Below are positions 19,447 through 28,338 of a stretch of DNA of 64,000 nucleotides, piece by piece. Positions within the stretch are counted from its first letter, which is position 1. Every line of letters starts with the position of its first letter. The DNA is taken from NCBI RefSeq assembly GCF_030216305.1, contig NZ_JASOKT010000004.1, forward strand, positions 1-64,000, in the 5' to 3' direction. The position numbers and the translations under genes are program-made. The notes beneath the pieces are model-generated. The model did no database searches. It was not told the DNA's origin and was given only the letters and a program-made list of their open reading frames with translations. The DNA is from Actinotignum timonense (GTDB lineage Bacteria; Actinomycetota; Actinomycetes; Actinomycetales; Actinomycetaceae).

Positions 19447-19532
19447 CTAGCCCGCACGCCAGCTCAGTAATGAGCACGGCAGCATGCGGGCTAGCGATGC
19501 ACAGCACCGGCAAATATTGCTCAGCGGTGCTG
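19447..19532 (-). terminator. Hairpin cluster downstream of the 5'-nucleotidase gene
   Basis: Two stems: CAGCACCG/CGGTGCTG (19502-19509, 19525-19532) and CTAGCCCGCA/TGCGGGCTAG (19447-19456, 19485-19494), the latter enclosing an inner GCTCA-GTAA-TGAGC hairpin. Neither has a U-run on the minus strand, so termination is plausible but not textbook. A structured small RNA is an alternative. Confidence 0.45.
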
Positions 19533-19543
19533 CTGCGGATTTT

Positions 19544-19587
19544 TTAGCGAGGGCTTAGCGAACGCTTAGCGGACGCTTAGCGGACTC
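19544..19587. repeat. Four tandem 11-bp repeats across the stop codon of the nucleotidase gene
   Basis: Units TTAGCGAGGGC, TTAGCGAACGC, TTAGCGGACGC and TTAGCGGACTC follow each other without gaps. The last unit contains the stop codon of the minus-strand nucleotidase. Because 11 is not a multiple of three, the TAA in each unit falls in a different frame, so the array stops all three frames of the minus strand. Confidence 0.85.
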
Positions 19588-22189
19588 GGTGGACGGCCGG
19601 GGTATCAACGCCGTCGCCATTCCAGTCACCCAGAAGGTGCGTATCGGTGTGCTTCCCGAAGGAGTACACCGCGCTGGCCGGCCCGGAGGTCAAGGAACCG
19701 GCAACGTAGTAGGCGTTACCGCGGACCACCACGATGGTGTCCTTCCCGTCCCCATCGGTATCACCGGCAAGGGCAATATCCGAGGCACGGCCAAAGGAGA
19801 AGGCGGCATTGGCAGCCCCGCCCAGGGAGTCCTGCACGAAGAAGGTATTGCCGCGCTGGACCGCTACTTCGTCACGGCCATCGCCGTTGAAATCGCCAGC
19901 CAGGTGGGTATCCCCGTGGCGCCCGAAGGTGAACACATGATCCGCCGCGCCGCCGCGCAGGGAATCCACCGCGTAAATGGTGTTTCCGCGCACCACGGCC
20001 ACGGTGTCTTTGCCGTCCCCGTTCCAGTCGCCGACGAGCACCCGGTCACCGGCCTTCCCGAAAGCGAATACCTCGGTGGCGTTCCCGGCAAAGCCGTTGG
20101 TCAGGAGGAACTGGTTGCCGCGCACGACGCCGAGGCTATCCACGCCGTCGCCATCCCAATCCCCGTAAATAAAGCTTTCGCCAGAGCGCCCGTAGCCGGC
20201 ATCAATGCTGCCAGCACCCGCGTTCCAGTTATTGGTGGCGATGAAGCGGTTGCCCGCAGGAGCGCCAGGCTTGCCCGGTTGCGTGGGTTCCGGCTCGCCC
20301 GACTCCTCGCCCGCACCCGGGTCCGGCGCCACCGCGGCGGGAGCAACCGCCACTCGGAAGGACAGATCGGTGGGCCCGGCCACCACCCGCAGCACGGAAT
20401 CTGCGGGGGCATCGGCGGGCACCTTGACCGTCACGGTGGCCCGGCCGGTGTTATCCAGCGAGGGAGTCACGGTGGTATCCAGCGCGCCGCTGCCCACTTC
20501 CACCCCGTTGAGGTACACGGTGACCTTCTCACCCTTGGGTTCGGTGGAGGTGTGGGCCAGCGAGGAGAAGCTCAGCTCAGAGCTTTCCCCAGCCTTGAGG
20601 GCATCTTCCCCGGTGATACCCACCGAGGTCTGGTTGTAACGCACCTGGTAGCCGGGGTTGGCCTTGAGGAAAGCGTTGAATACATCGTTATCGATCAGCC
20701 CGGTATCGGCGTAATTGCTGCCTTCGCCGAGCACCGTGAAGCCGTCACCACCGGCCAGGATGAACTGGTTGGAGGCCACGGTATAGACCTTCTGCCCCGC
20801 CCGATCCAGTTTCTCGCCGTTGATGTACACGGCCTTGACGCGCTGGCCCGGGGTGGCATCCGCGGCGGCGTCGAAAACGTAATGCATATTGTAGGAAAGC
20901 CCGAGGCGCAGCATGGGCCGCGAGGCGCCTTCCTTGTCATTCCACTGCTGTTCGAGCATGGTGTAGATCTGCGCTTCGGTCAGGTCCACGGTGGCGTAGG
21001 AATTCCCGAAAGGCTGCACGGTGTAGGACTCTTCCAGGGTGACGATGCCGTCCCCGTTGGGGTCCAGGTCCGCGCGAATACCGCCCGGGTTAATAATCCC
21101 GAAATCGGCCTTCTTTTCCATACCCTGGGAGTACTGGTAGAACGCTTCGGCGATCATATTGCCGGCCGAGGATTCCGTCCCGCGATTCGCCCCGGTATCG
21201 GTGCCGTTATTGGTACCGCGGTTCGCGATTCCCTTAATGGTTCCGATCTGCTGGGCGCCCAGTTCCTTTGCCTTCGTTTCGGCAGCCTGGTACATCGCGT
21301 CAATATCGGCGGACTTGGGGGCCTGAGCATTCTTGTAGTCAATAGCAACGTTGGCGGCGGTAGCGCTCACGAGCTTCTTAGCTGCGGCGTCGTACACAAA
21401 AGTGTAACGGCCGTACGTGCGCCCGTATTCGCCCACTTCCAGAACCGGTGCGCCCGAAGGCGTGGTCACGCTATCCACGGTGAGGTGCGTATGACCTGCG
21501 ACGACGGCGTCCACATCGCCTCCGAGCGTTGCCGCTACCGCATTATTGGCGTGCATAAGGGCGACGACGATATCCGCCTCGCCGTTGCTTTCGTCCCCAT
21601 CCTTGAGCAGGGCAGCCTGTGCATCCACGGCCTTGACGGGATCCTTAATATCCAGGCCGGTAATTGCGGTGGGAGACACCAGGGTATTGAGCTCGTCGGT
21701 CACGCCCGAAACGAAAGCCACCCGCACCCCGCCCACGGTCTTGGAGGCGTAGGGGGCGATCTTTTCGGTATCGATGCCGCCCACGCTCGCCAGGGTCCAC
21801 GGGAATTCGGAAGCCGGGACGATGCGGTTCTCGAAATCCTTGACGCCCTGGTCGAATTCGTGATTGCCCGCCCCGGAAAGGTCGAGCTGCATGGCGTTGA
21901 GAATATCGAGGGTGGGCTGGTCATTCGCGATGGAGGACACGTAGGCGGAGCCGCCCACCAGATCCCCGTTCCCCACGAAAATGGTATTCGGATTGGCCTT
22001 GCGCAGCTCGTCAATCTGGTAGTCGAGGGCAGCCGCGTTCTCGATATGGCCGTGGAAATCAGAGATCGCCGCGATATCGATAGTGACGTGGTCGGCTGGC
22101 GCGGCCTGGGCCGGCGTGGTGAGCACGCCCGCGCCCAGGACCGCGACCGCACCGAAAGCGGTCATGCGCCGCAGGGAAAATATGGTCAT
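19577..22189 (-). CDS. Secreted 5'-nucleotidase / metallophosphoesterase with C-terminal FG-GAP repeats
   Basis: An exported UshA-type enzyme of 870 aa that dephosphorylates nucleotides outside the cell. Signal peptide ~1-29 (ends PAQAAPA). The metallophosphoesterase domain (~35-260) has SDFHGH, GNGDLVGG, GNHEFD and the metal site AGHTHLTVD. A 5_nucleotid_C domain (~310-520) follows, with NPGGIRADLD and QPFGNSYATV. After an Ig-like stretch and an acidic linker come five ~43-aa repeats (~655-870) of the type GDWDGDGVDSLGVVRGN. There is no LPXTG anchor, so this domain may hold the protein at the surface. The ATG has AAGGA upstream. The same C-terminal domain ends the BNR protein at 24729. Confidence 0.9.
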   Translation of the reverse strand: MTIFSLRRMTAFGAVAVLGAGVLTTPAQAAPADHVTIDIAAISDFHGHIENAAALDYQIDELRKANPNTIFVGNGDLVGGSAYVSSIANDQPTLDILNAMQLDLSGAGNHEFDQGVKDFENRIVPASEFPWTLASVGGIDTEKIAPYASKTVGGVRVAFVSGVTDELNTLVSPTAITGLDIKDPVKAVDAQAALLKDGDESNGEADIVVALMHANNAVAATLGGDVDAVVAGHTHLTVDSVTTPSGAPVLEVGEYGRTYGRYTFVYDAAAKKLVSATAANVAIDYKNAQAPKSADIDAMYQAAETKAKELGAQQIGTIKGIANRGTNNGTDTGANRGTESSAGNMIAEAFYQYSQGMEKKADFGIINPGGIRADLDPNGDGIVTLEESYTVQPFGNSYATVDLTEAQIYTMLEQQWNDKEGASRPMLRLGLSYNMHYVFDAAADATPGQRVKAVYINGEKLDRAGQKVYTVASNQFILAGGDGFTVLGEGSNYADTGLIDNDVFNAFLKANPGYQVRYNQTSVGITGEDALKAGESSELSFSSLAHTSTEPKGEKVTVYLNGVEVGSGALDTTVTPSLDNTGRATVTVKVPADAPADSVLRVVAGPTDLSFRVAVAPAAVAPDPGAGEESGEPEPTQPGKPGAPAGNRFIATNNWNAGAGSIDAGYGRSGESFIYGDWDGDGVDSLGVVRGNQFLLTNGFAGNATEVFAFGKAGDRVLVGDWNGDGKDTVAVVRGNTIYAVDSLRGGAADHVFTFGRHGDTHLAGDFNGDGRDEVAVQRGNTFFVQDSLGGAANAAFSFGRASDIALAGDTDGDGKDTIVVVRGNAYYVAGSLTSGPASAVYSFGKHTDTHLLGDWNGDGVDTPAVHRVR

Positions 22190-22365
22190 GGTGTTCCTTC
22201 ATCCGAGGGAAATAGGACACCGTCACCATAGGAAGCGCGGGTAAACACCCGGCTAATTGAACGTGACTGGAAAGTGAGCGCGGGGTGGCCCGGGCCGGCG
22301 GGCGGCCACGAATGCGGCGGCGCGTCCGGTTCACCCGGCCTGGCTCACCCGCCTCGCCCGGCCCG

Positions 22366-24375
22366 CTATTCGACAGTCACGGATTTGGCCAGGTTACGCG
22401 GTTTGTCCACGTCGTAGCCGCGCACCGCCGCCATCTCCGAAGCGAAGATCTGCAAGGGAATCACGGTGACGAGCGGCATCATGAGGGTGGGCGTGCCGCG
22501 GGGCGCCCAGAATACCGAGGTGGCGAAATCACGAACGGCGTCGTCGCCCTCCTCCGCAACCACAATGGTGCGTGCCCCGCGCGAACGAACCTCTTGCAGA
22601 TTCGAAAGCGTTTTCGCGTGCAACTCAGGGCGGCGCGGGGTCGGGACGATCACGAAAATCGGTAGGTTGTCGGTCACGAGCGCGATGGGGCCGTGTTTGA
22701 GTTCCCCGGCGGCGAAACCTTCGGCGTGCACGTAAGCGATTTCTTTGAGTTTGAGGGCGCCTTCCAGGGCGATGGGGAAGCCGACGTGCCGGCCGAGGAA
22801 AAGCACCGAGTTTTCGCCCTTGAGTTCGCGGGCCAGGGCGCGGATTTGCGGTTCCTGGGCGAGCATTTTTTCCATGCGCGCCGGCATTTTTTCGAGTTCG
22901 TCGAGGTAGCCGGTGATTTCATCGCGGAATTTATTGCCGCGGATTTGAGCCAGGTAGAGCCCGAGCAGATAGGACGCGGTGATCTGGGCCACGAAGGCCT
23001 TCGTGGAAGCAACCGCGATTTCGGGACCGGCGTGGGTGTAGAGCACCGCGTCGGATTCACGCGCGATGGTCGAGCCGTAGGTATTGACGATGGCGAGGAC
23101 TTTCGAGCCCTGTTCGCGCGCGTGGCGCACCGCCATAATCGTGTCCATCGTTTCCCCGGATTGCGAAATGGCGACGACGAGCGTCTTCTCCCCCACCACC
23201 GGGTCGCGGTAACGGAATTCGGAGGCGAGCTCCACCTCCACCGGGATGCGGCACCAATGCTCGATGGCGTAGCGCGCCACCTGCCCGGCATAGGACGCGG
23301 TGCCGGCGGCGATGACGATGATTTTATCGATGGTGCGCAGCACCGCTTCGCTGATGCGCATTTCGTCGAGTTGGAGAGAGTCATTGACCACGCGCCCGCG
23401 CAGGGTATCGGCGACGGCGCGCGGCTGCTCGTGGATCTCTTTGTCCATGAAGGTGGCGTATCCGCCTTTGACAGCGGCCGAAGCATCCCAATCCACCGTG
23501 AATTCCTTGCCCGCGCGCGGCGAGCCGTCAAAGCCGAGGAGCCGCACCGCATCCGCGCTGATTTCCACCACGGTATCCTGCGGAACTTCCAGGGCGCGCT
23601 GGGTTTCGGAGATGAAAGCGGCCACGTCGCTACCCAGGTAGTTCTCCCCCTCGCCCAGACCGATGACCAGCGGGGAGTTCCGCCGGGCGGATACCACGGT
23701 ATCGGGGTGATCCCGGTCGATGGCAACGAGGGTGAAGGAGCCGTCGATGATATTCGCGGTGGCGAGCATGGCTCGGAAGAGGGCGGAGCCTGAGCCGGGC
23801 TCCGCGGTGGTGGGCTCCGCCGCGCCGTCTTGTTCGACCGCGGCGCCGTCTTGTTCAACCACAGCAAGCTGCTGGGCGAGGATATGCGCCGCAATTTCCG
23901 AATCGGTATCGGAGACGGGCGTAATACCCGCGGCCGCAAGACCCTCCGCGAGTTCGCGGTAGTTTTCGATAATGCCGTTGTGGACGATAGCAACCCGGCC
24001 GTCGAAAGAAACGTGGGGATGCGCATTGGTGTCCGAGGGCGAACCGTGGGTAGCCCAGCGAGTGTGCCCGATAGCCACCTGCGCGGGCGGCAGCGGGGTG
24101 TCCCGCAGGGCCCGGCGCAGGTTATCGAGGCGCCCGGCGCGCTTGACCGCGCGCAAGCCTTCCGGCCCAGCCACCGCCACCCCGGCCGAATCATAGCCGC
24201 GGTATTCCAGGCGGGCTAAGCCTTCCAGCACCACCTGCAATCCGCGTTGCGTCGCGCCGGTCGAGGCGCCGGTAGTGGCTTCGGCCTGGGCGCTGATGCC
24301 TGCCGTTTCAGCGCCGTTCGTTCTTCCCTGTTCTGCTCGCGAGCGCGGGCCCGCGTACCCAACAATTCCGCACAT
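22366..24375 (-). CDS. glmS: Glutamine-fructose-6-phosphate aminotransferase (isomerizing)
   Basis: Makes glucosamine-6-phosphate from fructose-6-phosphate and glutamine, the entry to UDP-GlcNAc and, with GlmM, peptidoglycan. The start ATG 24375 puts Cys2 of MCGIVGYAG in position as the glutaminase nucleophile; the frame extends upstream but would bury it. TACTTT seven bases upstream suggests a leaderless mRNA. The two SIS domains have SQSGETMDT and the C-terminal LAKSVTVE. It is 669 aa, about 50 longer than usual: an Ala/Thr/Gly-rich insert of ~35 residues follows MCGIVGYAG, and a second insert with the duplication VEQDGAAVEQDGAA sits at ~190. No glmS ribozyme was seen. Confidence 0.96.
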   Translation of the reverse strand: MCGIVGYAGPRSRAEQGRTNGAETAGISAQAEATTGASTGATQRGLQVVLEGLARLEYRGYDSAGVAVAGPEGLRAVKRAGRLDNLRRALRDTPLPPAQVAIGHTRWATHGSPSDTNAHPHVSFDGRVAIVHNGIIENYRELAEGLAAAGITPVSDTDSEIAAHILAQQLAVVEQDGAAVEQDGAAEPTTAEPGSGSALFRAMLATANIIDGSFTLVAIDRDHPDTVVSARRNSPLVIGLGEGENYLGSDVAAFISETQRALEVPQDTVVEISADAVRLLGFDGSPRAGKEFTVDWDASAAVKGGYATFMDKEIHEQPRAVADTLRGRVVNDSLQLDEMRISEAVLRTIDKIIVIAAGTASYAGQVARYAIEHWCRIPVEVELASEFRYRDPVVGEKTLVVAISQSGETMDTIMAVRHAREQGSKVLAIVNTYGSTIARESDAVLYTHAGPEIAVASTKAFVAQITASYLLGLYLAQIRGNKFRDEITGYLDELEKMPARMEKMLAQEPQIRALARELKGENSVLFLGRHVGFPIALEGALKLKEIAYVHAEGFAAGELKHGPIALVTDNLPIFVIVPTPRRPELHAKTLSNLQEVRSRGARTIVVAEEGDDAVRDFATSVFWAPRGTPTLMMPLVTVIPLQIFASEMAAVRGYDVDKPRNLAKSVTVE

Positions 24376-24728
24376 GGAAGTTAAAGTACTGCGCCGGCGG
24401 CTCCGAGAAAAGAGCCAACACCCGCACAGCGCGCACATTTGCGCAGGTCAGACAAATTTCGGTCACGGCCTCCGGATCCTTTTTGAACGACGCCGCAGCT
24501 ACGTGCCATCCCCGCCACCATGCAACCCGAATGTATTTCACCTCACAAAAAGTTGTCAGACTTTAGGACCAAAAGGCACTTACTCCCGCCCGGCCACGCT
24601 CCTAGTATGTTCAGAACAAGAACCGGTGATCTTGTACACGAGCACGGCAACCCCTGGCCCGGGTTGCGGCGGAAGCAATGTCGCGGAAGCTCCGTGCTCA
24701 TAACTGTCAAATTCATCGAAAGCGAATA
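24376..24728. other. Intergenic region between divergent glmS and BNR protein genes
   Basis: 353 bp without a supportable gene. It contains the presumptive glmS -10 (TACTTT, minus, 24388-24383), a dispersed-motif relative ACGACGCCGCAGC near 24485, and a possible -10 TAGTAT (24603-24608) for the rightward gene with only a weak -35 (TTACTC) 17 bp upstream. Apart from this I see no palindrome or RNA element. Confidence 0.5.
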
Positions 24729-27641
24729 GTGGTGAAACGTTTATACCGATTTATATCTGTTGCCGGTGCGTTACTCCTCACCTTGCCGGGCGGCAGTACC
24801 CTTATCGCCCACGCATCACAGGCAGCTACCCCCATTCATAAGTACACCTTTGATACGAATCTCGCGGATTCCGCGGGGCAGCGCAATCCAGATCAGGCAC
24901 AGGCACCGCTGGTGGATGGCGTGTCCGGCACTGCCTTGCGGGTGGAGAACGGCAAAGGTATCAGCTTTTCCCAGCCGATATCTATTTCTGAGAATGATCC
25001 GTGGTCGGTGAGCTATTGGGTGCGCTCGGATGCGGAACCCCGTGAGCGCACCTCCGTACTCATGGATAGCAAGAAGGATTTTTCTTTTGATCTGAAATTA
25101 GCCGCGGGCCGCCAGGCTGGATTCCATGTTGGTAAGGGCCGCGGCGATGTGCTTACTTTCAAATACGATTTTGCCGGTGGTACCTGGTACCACGTGGCGT
25201 GGACGCAATCGAAGTCTGCTGGCATGACGATGTACGTCAACGGCCAGGCTGTTGATAAGAACTTCTGGACGAAGAATCATCGCGTGCTTATTCCCGCGGA
25301 TGTTATTGGTGGAACTGGTTTCACCGGGGCCATTGACGAACTTGCGGTCTACAATTCCGCGCTGAGCGCGGCCGATGTGAAGGCTCTCTATGATAAGGAG
25401 CGCCCGCAGAATCCCGCGCAAAATACCCCCGGCAAAGCAGATTCTGACCAGGAGAATCCCGATCAAAACGCTCCGGGGCCCCAGCTCCCCTTGCGCAATA
25501 CAATCCCGGAATACAAGCTCAATGACGCCAATATCAGAACGGTGATGCGCCAGCCGGGCGGGAATCGCCAGTATTTGGGGCAGCCCGATCTGGTGCAGAC
25601 GAAAACCGGGCGGCTGATTTCCGCGTTCCCGGCCGGGCACGGCAAGGGCCCGCTGGTCATGATGATCTCGGATGACCAGGGTAAAACGTGGACGGAAAAG
25701 ACCGATACCCCGAAGTCGTGGACCGGCTCGCAGGAAACTCCTACCCTGTATTCCCTCATCCGGGCAGACGGCTCGGAGCGACTCATGCTTATTACCGCTA
25801 ATCCGGGCTGGGGCGTTGATAATGCCGGCCATCGTTACGGATGGAATACCTCGTATTCGGATGACAATGGCGAAACGTGGAGCGAATACAACAATTTCCA
25901 CCCGGTCCGCAAGCACGATGGGAAGGATAATGCCGCGATTGTTGCCATGGCTTCCTTAGTGCAATTGCGCGACGACGCCGGCCAGCCAATCCAAAAATGG
26001 ATGGGCGTCTATCACGATTACGATTTCGTCAATTACAAGACCTACCTCACTTTCGAGAACGGGGTGGAGAAGTGGTCCGATCCGGTTCCCTACCTGGCCG
26101 AACATCGCGATATTGAAAAGTCCCATCAGATGTGTGAGATCGGGATGTTCCGGTCTCCCGATGGCAAGCAGATTGTCGGTTTGGCACGCAGCCAGTCCCA
26201 CGCGCATCTGCCCACGATGATCGTGTCCAAGGATGAGGGCAAGACCTGGTCGAAGCCGGTGGAGCTTCCCGGTTCTCTTGCCGGCGAGCGGCATAAGCCT
26301 GCATATGATCCCGTCTCCGGCCGGGTGGTGGTTCCCATGCGGGAAATCCGCTATGACCTCAATGGCAACGGCCGCCACGATGGTGCCAGTGATTGGAAGG
26401 CCGGGAACTGGGTGGCCTGGGTCGGCACCTTCGATGACTTAATGCAGCAGCGCCCGGGCCAGTATCGCATCCTGCTGGAGCGCGATTGGTCGAATAATCG
26501 TTACGGCGGGGATACCGGGTATACGGGCATCACAACGCTGCCCGACGGCACGTTCATCATGCACTCGTATGGCCACTGGGATAAGGACTTCTCGCACTCC
26601 TGGAAGGGCACGTCCGGGCGCGGATACGATGTGCGCACCGATCTTGCGTATATCAAACAAGCGAAATTTACCCTGGCCGGGCTGGAGCAATCGGCAGGTA
26701 TTGCGCAACCCGATCCGAAACCTACTCCTTCAGTAACGACGACGCCCACCGAGAAACCGGCTCCTTCGGCAAAGCCCGTACCCTCGGCCACGCCCATTCC
26801 CCCGGTGCAGCCGACGCCTACGGCCCAGCCGATGCCAACAGTAAAGCCAGCTCCTACTGAAAAGCCGGATCCGACAGTGCAGCCGACTCCCACGGTGAAC
26901 CCAGATCCGACCCCGGCGCCTACCCCGAGCGCAACTGACGTTCCAGGGAAAACGGGTAACACCGGCAATACGTTCTATCTATCCAATGATTGGGAGTCCA
27001 CGGCAGCCCAGCCAGGTTTCTCCTATGGGCGAGCCGGTGACGAAATCCTGGCCGGGGACTGGAATGGTGATGGCCGGCAAACCTTGGCTGTCCGGCGCGG
27101 TAACCAGATCTTCATCCAGAACAGCCTCACCGGAGGCGTGGCCGATGAAGTGATTTCCTTCGGGCGTGCAGGTGACACCATCGTGGTTGGTGACTGGGAT
27201 GGTGACGGGAAGGATACCTTCGCGGTACGCCGCGGCAACCAAGTATTTGTCCTTAACTCGATTCGTTCCGGGGACGCTGACCAGGTATTCAGCTTCGGGC
27301 GCGCTGGCGATGTTTTGCTCTCCGGTGATTTCGACGGAGATGGCAAGGATACCTTTGCGGTCCAGCGTGGGAATGTGTTCTTCGTGAATAACACCCTCGC
27401 GGGTGGCAAGGCGGAAACGTCCTTCTCCTACGGCAAGGCCGGTGACCAGATCTTTGTTGGTGACTGGGATGGCGATGGTAAGGATACCTTCGCGGTACGC
27501 CGCGGCAACCAGGTGTTTGTGGCTAACTCGCTCAAGAGCGGCGATGCTGATGTGGCACTGTCGTACGGAAATCCCGGCGACCAGCTGCTCGTGGGCGATT
27601 GGGATGGTGATGGCGTAGATACACCAATGCTCCGCCGCTAA
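24729..27641 (+). CDS. Secreted BNR-repeat protein, sialidase-like, with LamG and FG-GAP domains
   Basis: A 970-aa exported protein. Signal peptide ~1-32 (FISVAGALLLTLPGG..HASQA); LamG/concanavalin-like domain ~35-225; a six-bladed propeller ~265-650 with three Asp-boxes (SDDQGKTW, SDDNGETW, SKDEGKTW); a Pro/Thr-rich linker ~665-745; five FG-GAP repeats to the end (FGRAGDTIVVGDWDGDGKDTF-like). This is the architecture of exo-sialidases that trim host glycans, but the N-terminal RIP motif of GH33 was not found, so another propeller glycosidase is possible. GTG 24729 or 24732 is the likely start. Two hairpins follow the gene. Confidence 0.75.
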   Translation: MVKRLYRFISVAGALLLTLPGGSTLIAHASQAATPIHKYTFDTNLADSAGQRNPDQAQAPLVDGVSGTALRVENGKGISFSQPISISENDPWSVSYWVRSDAEPRERTSVLMDSKKDFSFDLKLAAGRQAGFHVGKGRGDVLTFKYDFAGGTWYHVAWTQSKSAGMTMYVNGQAVDKNFWTKNHRVLIPADVIGGTGFTGAIDELAVYNSALSAADVKALYDKERPQNPAQNTPGKADSDQENPDQNAPGPQLPLRNTIPEYKLNDANIRTVMRQPGGNRQYLGQPDLVQTKTGRLISAFPAGHGKGPLVMMISDDQGKTWTEKTDTPKSWTGSQETPTLYSLIRADGSERLMLITANPGWGVDNAGHRYGWNTSYSDDNGETWSEYNNFHPVRKHDGKDNAAIVAMASLVQLRDDAGQPIQKWMGVYHDYDFVNYKTYLTFENGVEKWSDPVPYLAEHRDIEKSHQMCEIGMFRSPDGKQIVGLARSQSHAHLPTMIVSKDEGKTWSKPVELPGSLAGERHKPAYDPVSGRVVVPMREIRYDLNGNGRHDGASDWKAGNWVAWVGTFDDLMQQRPGQYRILLERDWSNNRYGGDTGYTGITTLPDGTFIMHSYGHWDKDFSHSWKGTSGRGYDVRTDLAYIKQAKFTLAGLEQSAGIAQPDPKPTPSVTTTPTEKPAPSAKPVPSATPIPPVQPTPTAQPMPTVKPAPTEKPDPTVQPTPTVNPDPTPAPTPSATDVPGKTGNTGNTFYLSNDWESTAAQPGFSYGRAGDEILAGDWNGDGRQTLAVRRGNQIFIQNSLTGGVADEVISFGRAGDTIVVGDWDGDGKDTFAVRRGNQVFVLNSIRSGDADQVFSFGRAGDVLLSGDFDGDGKDTFAVQRGNVFFVNNTLAGGKAETSFSYGKAGDQIFVGDWDGDGKDTFAVRRGNQVFVANSLKSGDADVALSYGNPGDQLLVGDWDGDGVDTPMLRR

Positions 27642-27678
27642 CACAGCACTGCTTGCAACCCGCTAACACCTAACGCCC

Positions 27679-27761
27679 GCGGGATGCCGGTCTACTGGCC
27701 GGTATCCCGCCTCGGCAAGGGAAGGGGAGACCCCGGATACTTTCCGGGAGCCTCCCCTTCC
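27679..27761 (+). terminator. Double terminator hairpin after the BNR protein gene
   Basis: The first stem is GCGGGATGCCGG/CCGGTATCCCGC (27679-27690, 27699-27710, one G-T pair). The second is GGAAGGGGAG/CTCCCCTTCC (27720-27729, 27752-27761) with an inner CCCGGA/TCCGGG stem, followed by TTCATATTC. Both are stable; together they should stop transcription before the restriction island. Confidence 0.75.
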
Positions 27762-27783
27762 TTCATATTCAGCTAGAAAACAA

Positions 27784-27864
27784 AGTGTGCGTGGCGGACA
27801 GTTTTCCTCTGATTTTCTGTTCCTGACGCACACTTGACGACCCGAACGGTCCAGAATGCACACT
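27784..27864. repeat. Three copies of a 16-bp element AGTGTGCRTNNNGRAC at the island edge
   Basis: Copies are at 27784-27799 (plus orientation), 27819-27834 (minus) and 27849-27864 (minus). The first two form an inverted repeat whose outer arms AAGTGTGCGT/ACGCACACTT match perfectly. Arrangement and position beside the restriction genes suggest the remnant of a mobile element end or a recombinase/regulator site. No transposase frame was recognised nearby. Confidence 0.6.
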
Positions 27865-27920
27865 CTGTCCAGACTCCACGGGGTTCGCGCAAGCGCCACC
27901 GAAGATCTCCCTCCAATCCA

Positions 27921-28280
27921 CTACCCGCGCAGAGGATCACTACTAGCCGAATACACGGTTTCGCCGGTGACGGAGTCGATAATCAGGGTGGGAAAATCTC
28001 GATAGTCAAGAGTGAGAGAAGCGTTGTAGCGCCGTGGTCCATCATGAATGATCTCAATGATCTCCATCGCTACTTGGAGAAACTCATCGTAGAGTGGATC
28101 CTCCGGTTCGATATCGAGTTCCCCTCCGTTCTCGCTCTCATACGCAGTGTCTAAGAGGCAGCGATATCGCTCGCCTTCTTCGTAATGAATATCGAGTATG
28201 TTGTCCGGGTGGGCATCCGCGTAATGGATGAGCGTCCACACCTGGAATTTTTCCTCCGGATGCAAGTATTGGAATGCCAT
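27921..28280 (-). CDS. Small, strongly acidic protein of unknown function downstream of hsdR
   Basis: A 119-aa protein with about 26 Asp/Glu against 7 Lys/Arg, no signal peptide and no membrane segment. Recognisable stretches are FQYLHPEEKFQVWTLIHYAD near the start, an acidic middle (GGELDIEPEDPLYDEF) and a C-terminal half predicted as alternating helix and strand ending FPTLIIDSVTGETVYS. I do not recognise the family. It starts 58 bp after the hsdR stop in the same orientation, so it may be co-transcribed with the hsd genes. GC content is lower than in neighbouring core genes. An immunity-type or DNA-mimic function is possible but only inferred from size, charge and location. Confidence 0.7.
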   Translation of the reverse strand: MAFQYLHPEEKFQVWTLIHYADAHPDNILDIHYEEGERYRCLLDTAYESENGGELDIEPEDPLYDEFLQVAMEIIEIIHDGPRRYNASLTLDYRDFPTLIIDSVTGETVYSASSDPLRG

Positions 28281-28338
28281 CTCACCGTCCGCTCGTCAAT
28301 CTTGCCGTGGGGCTATGAAACTATGCACCGCTCCCACC

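Noticed and set aside
19589..22231. 880-aa plus-strand frame antisense to the 5'-nucleotidase
   Set aside because: Shadow frame; the opposite strand encodes a complete exported enzyme with catalytic motifs and signal peptide.
22190..24375. glmS ribozyme or riboswitch
   Set aside because: The glmS ATG has a -10 seven bases upstream, leaving no room for a leader ribozyme; no matching structure was seen.
27663..27899. 78-aa minus-strand frame in the gap left of the restriction island
   Set aside because: It runs through two terminator hairpins and the triple repeat, has biased composition and no ribosome site; the repeats themselves explain it better.
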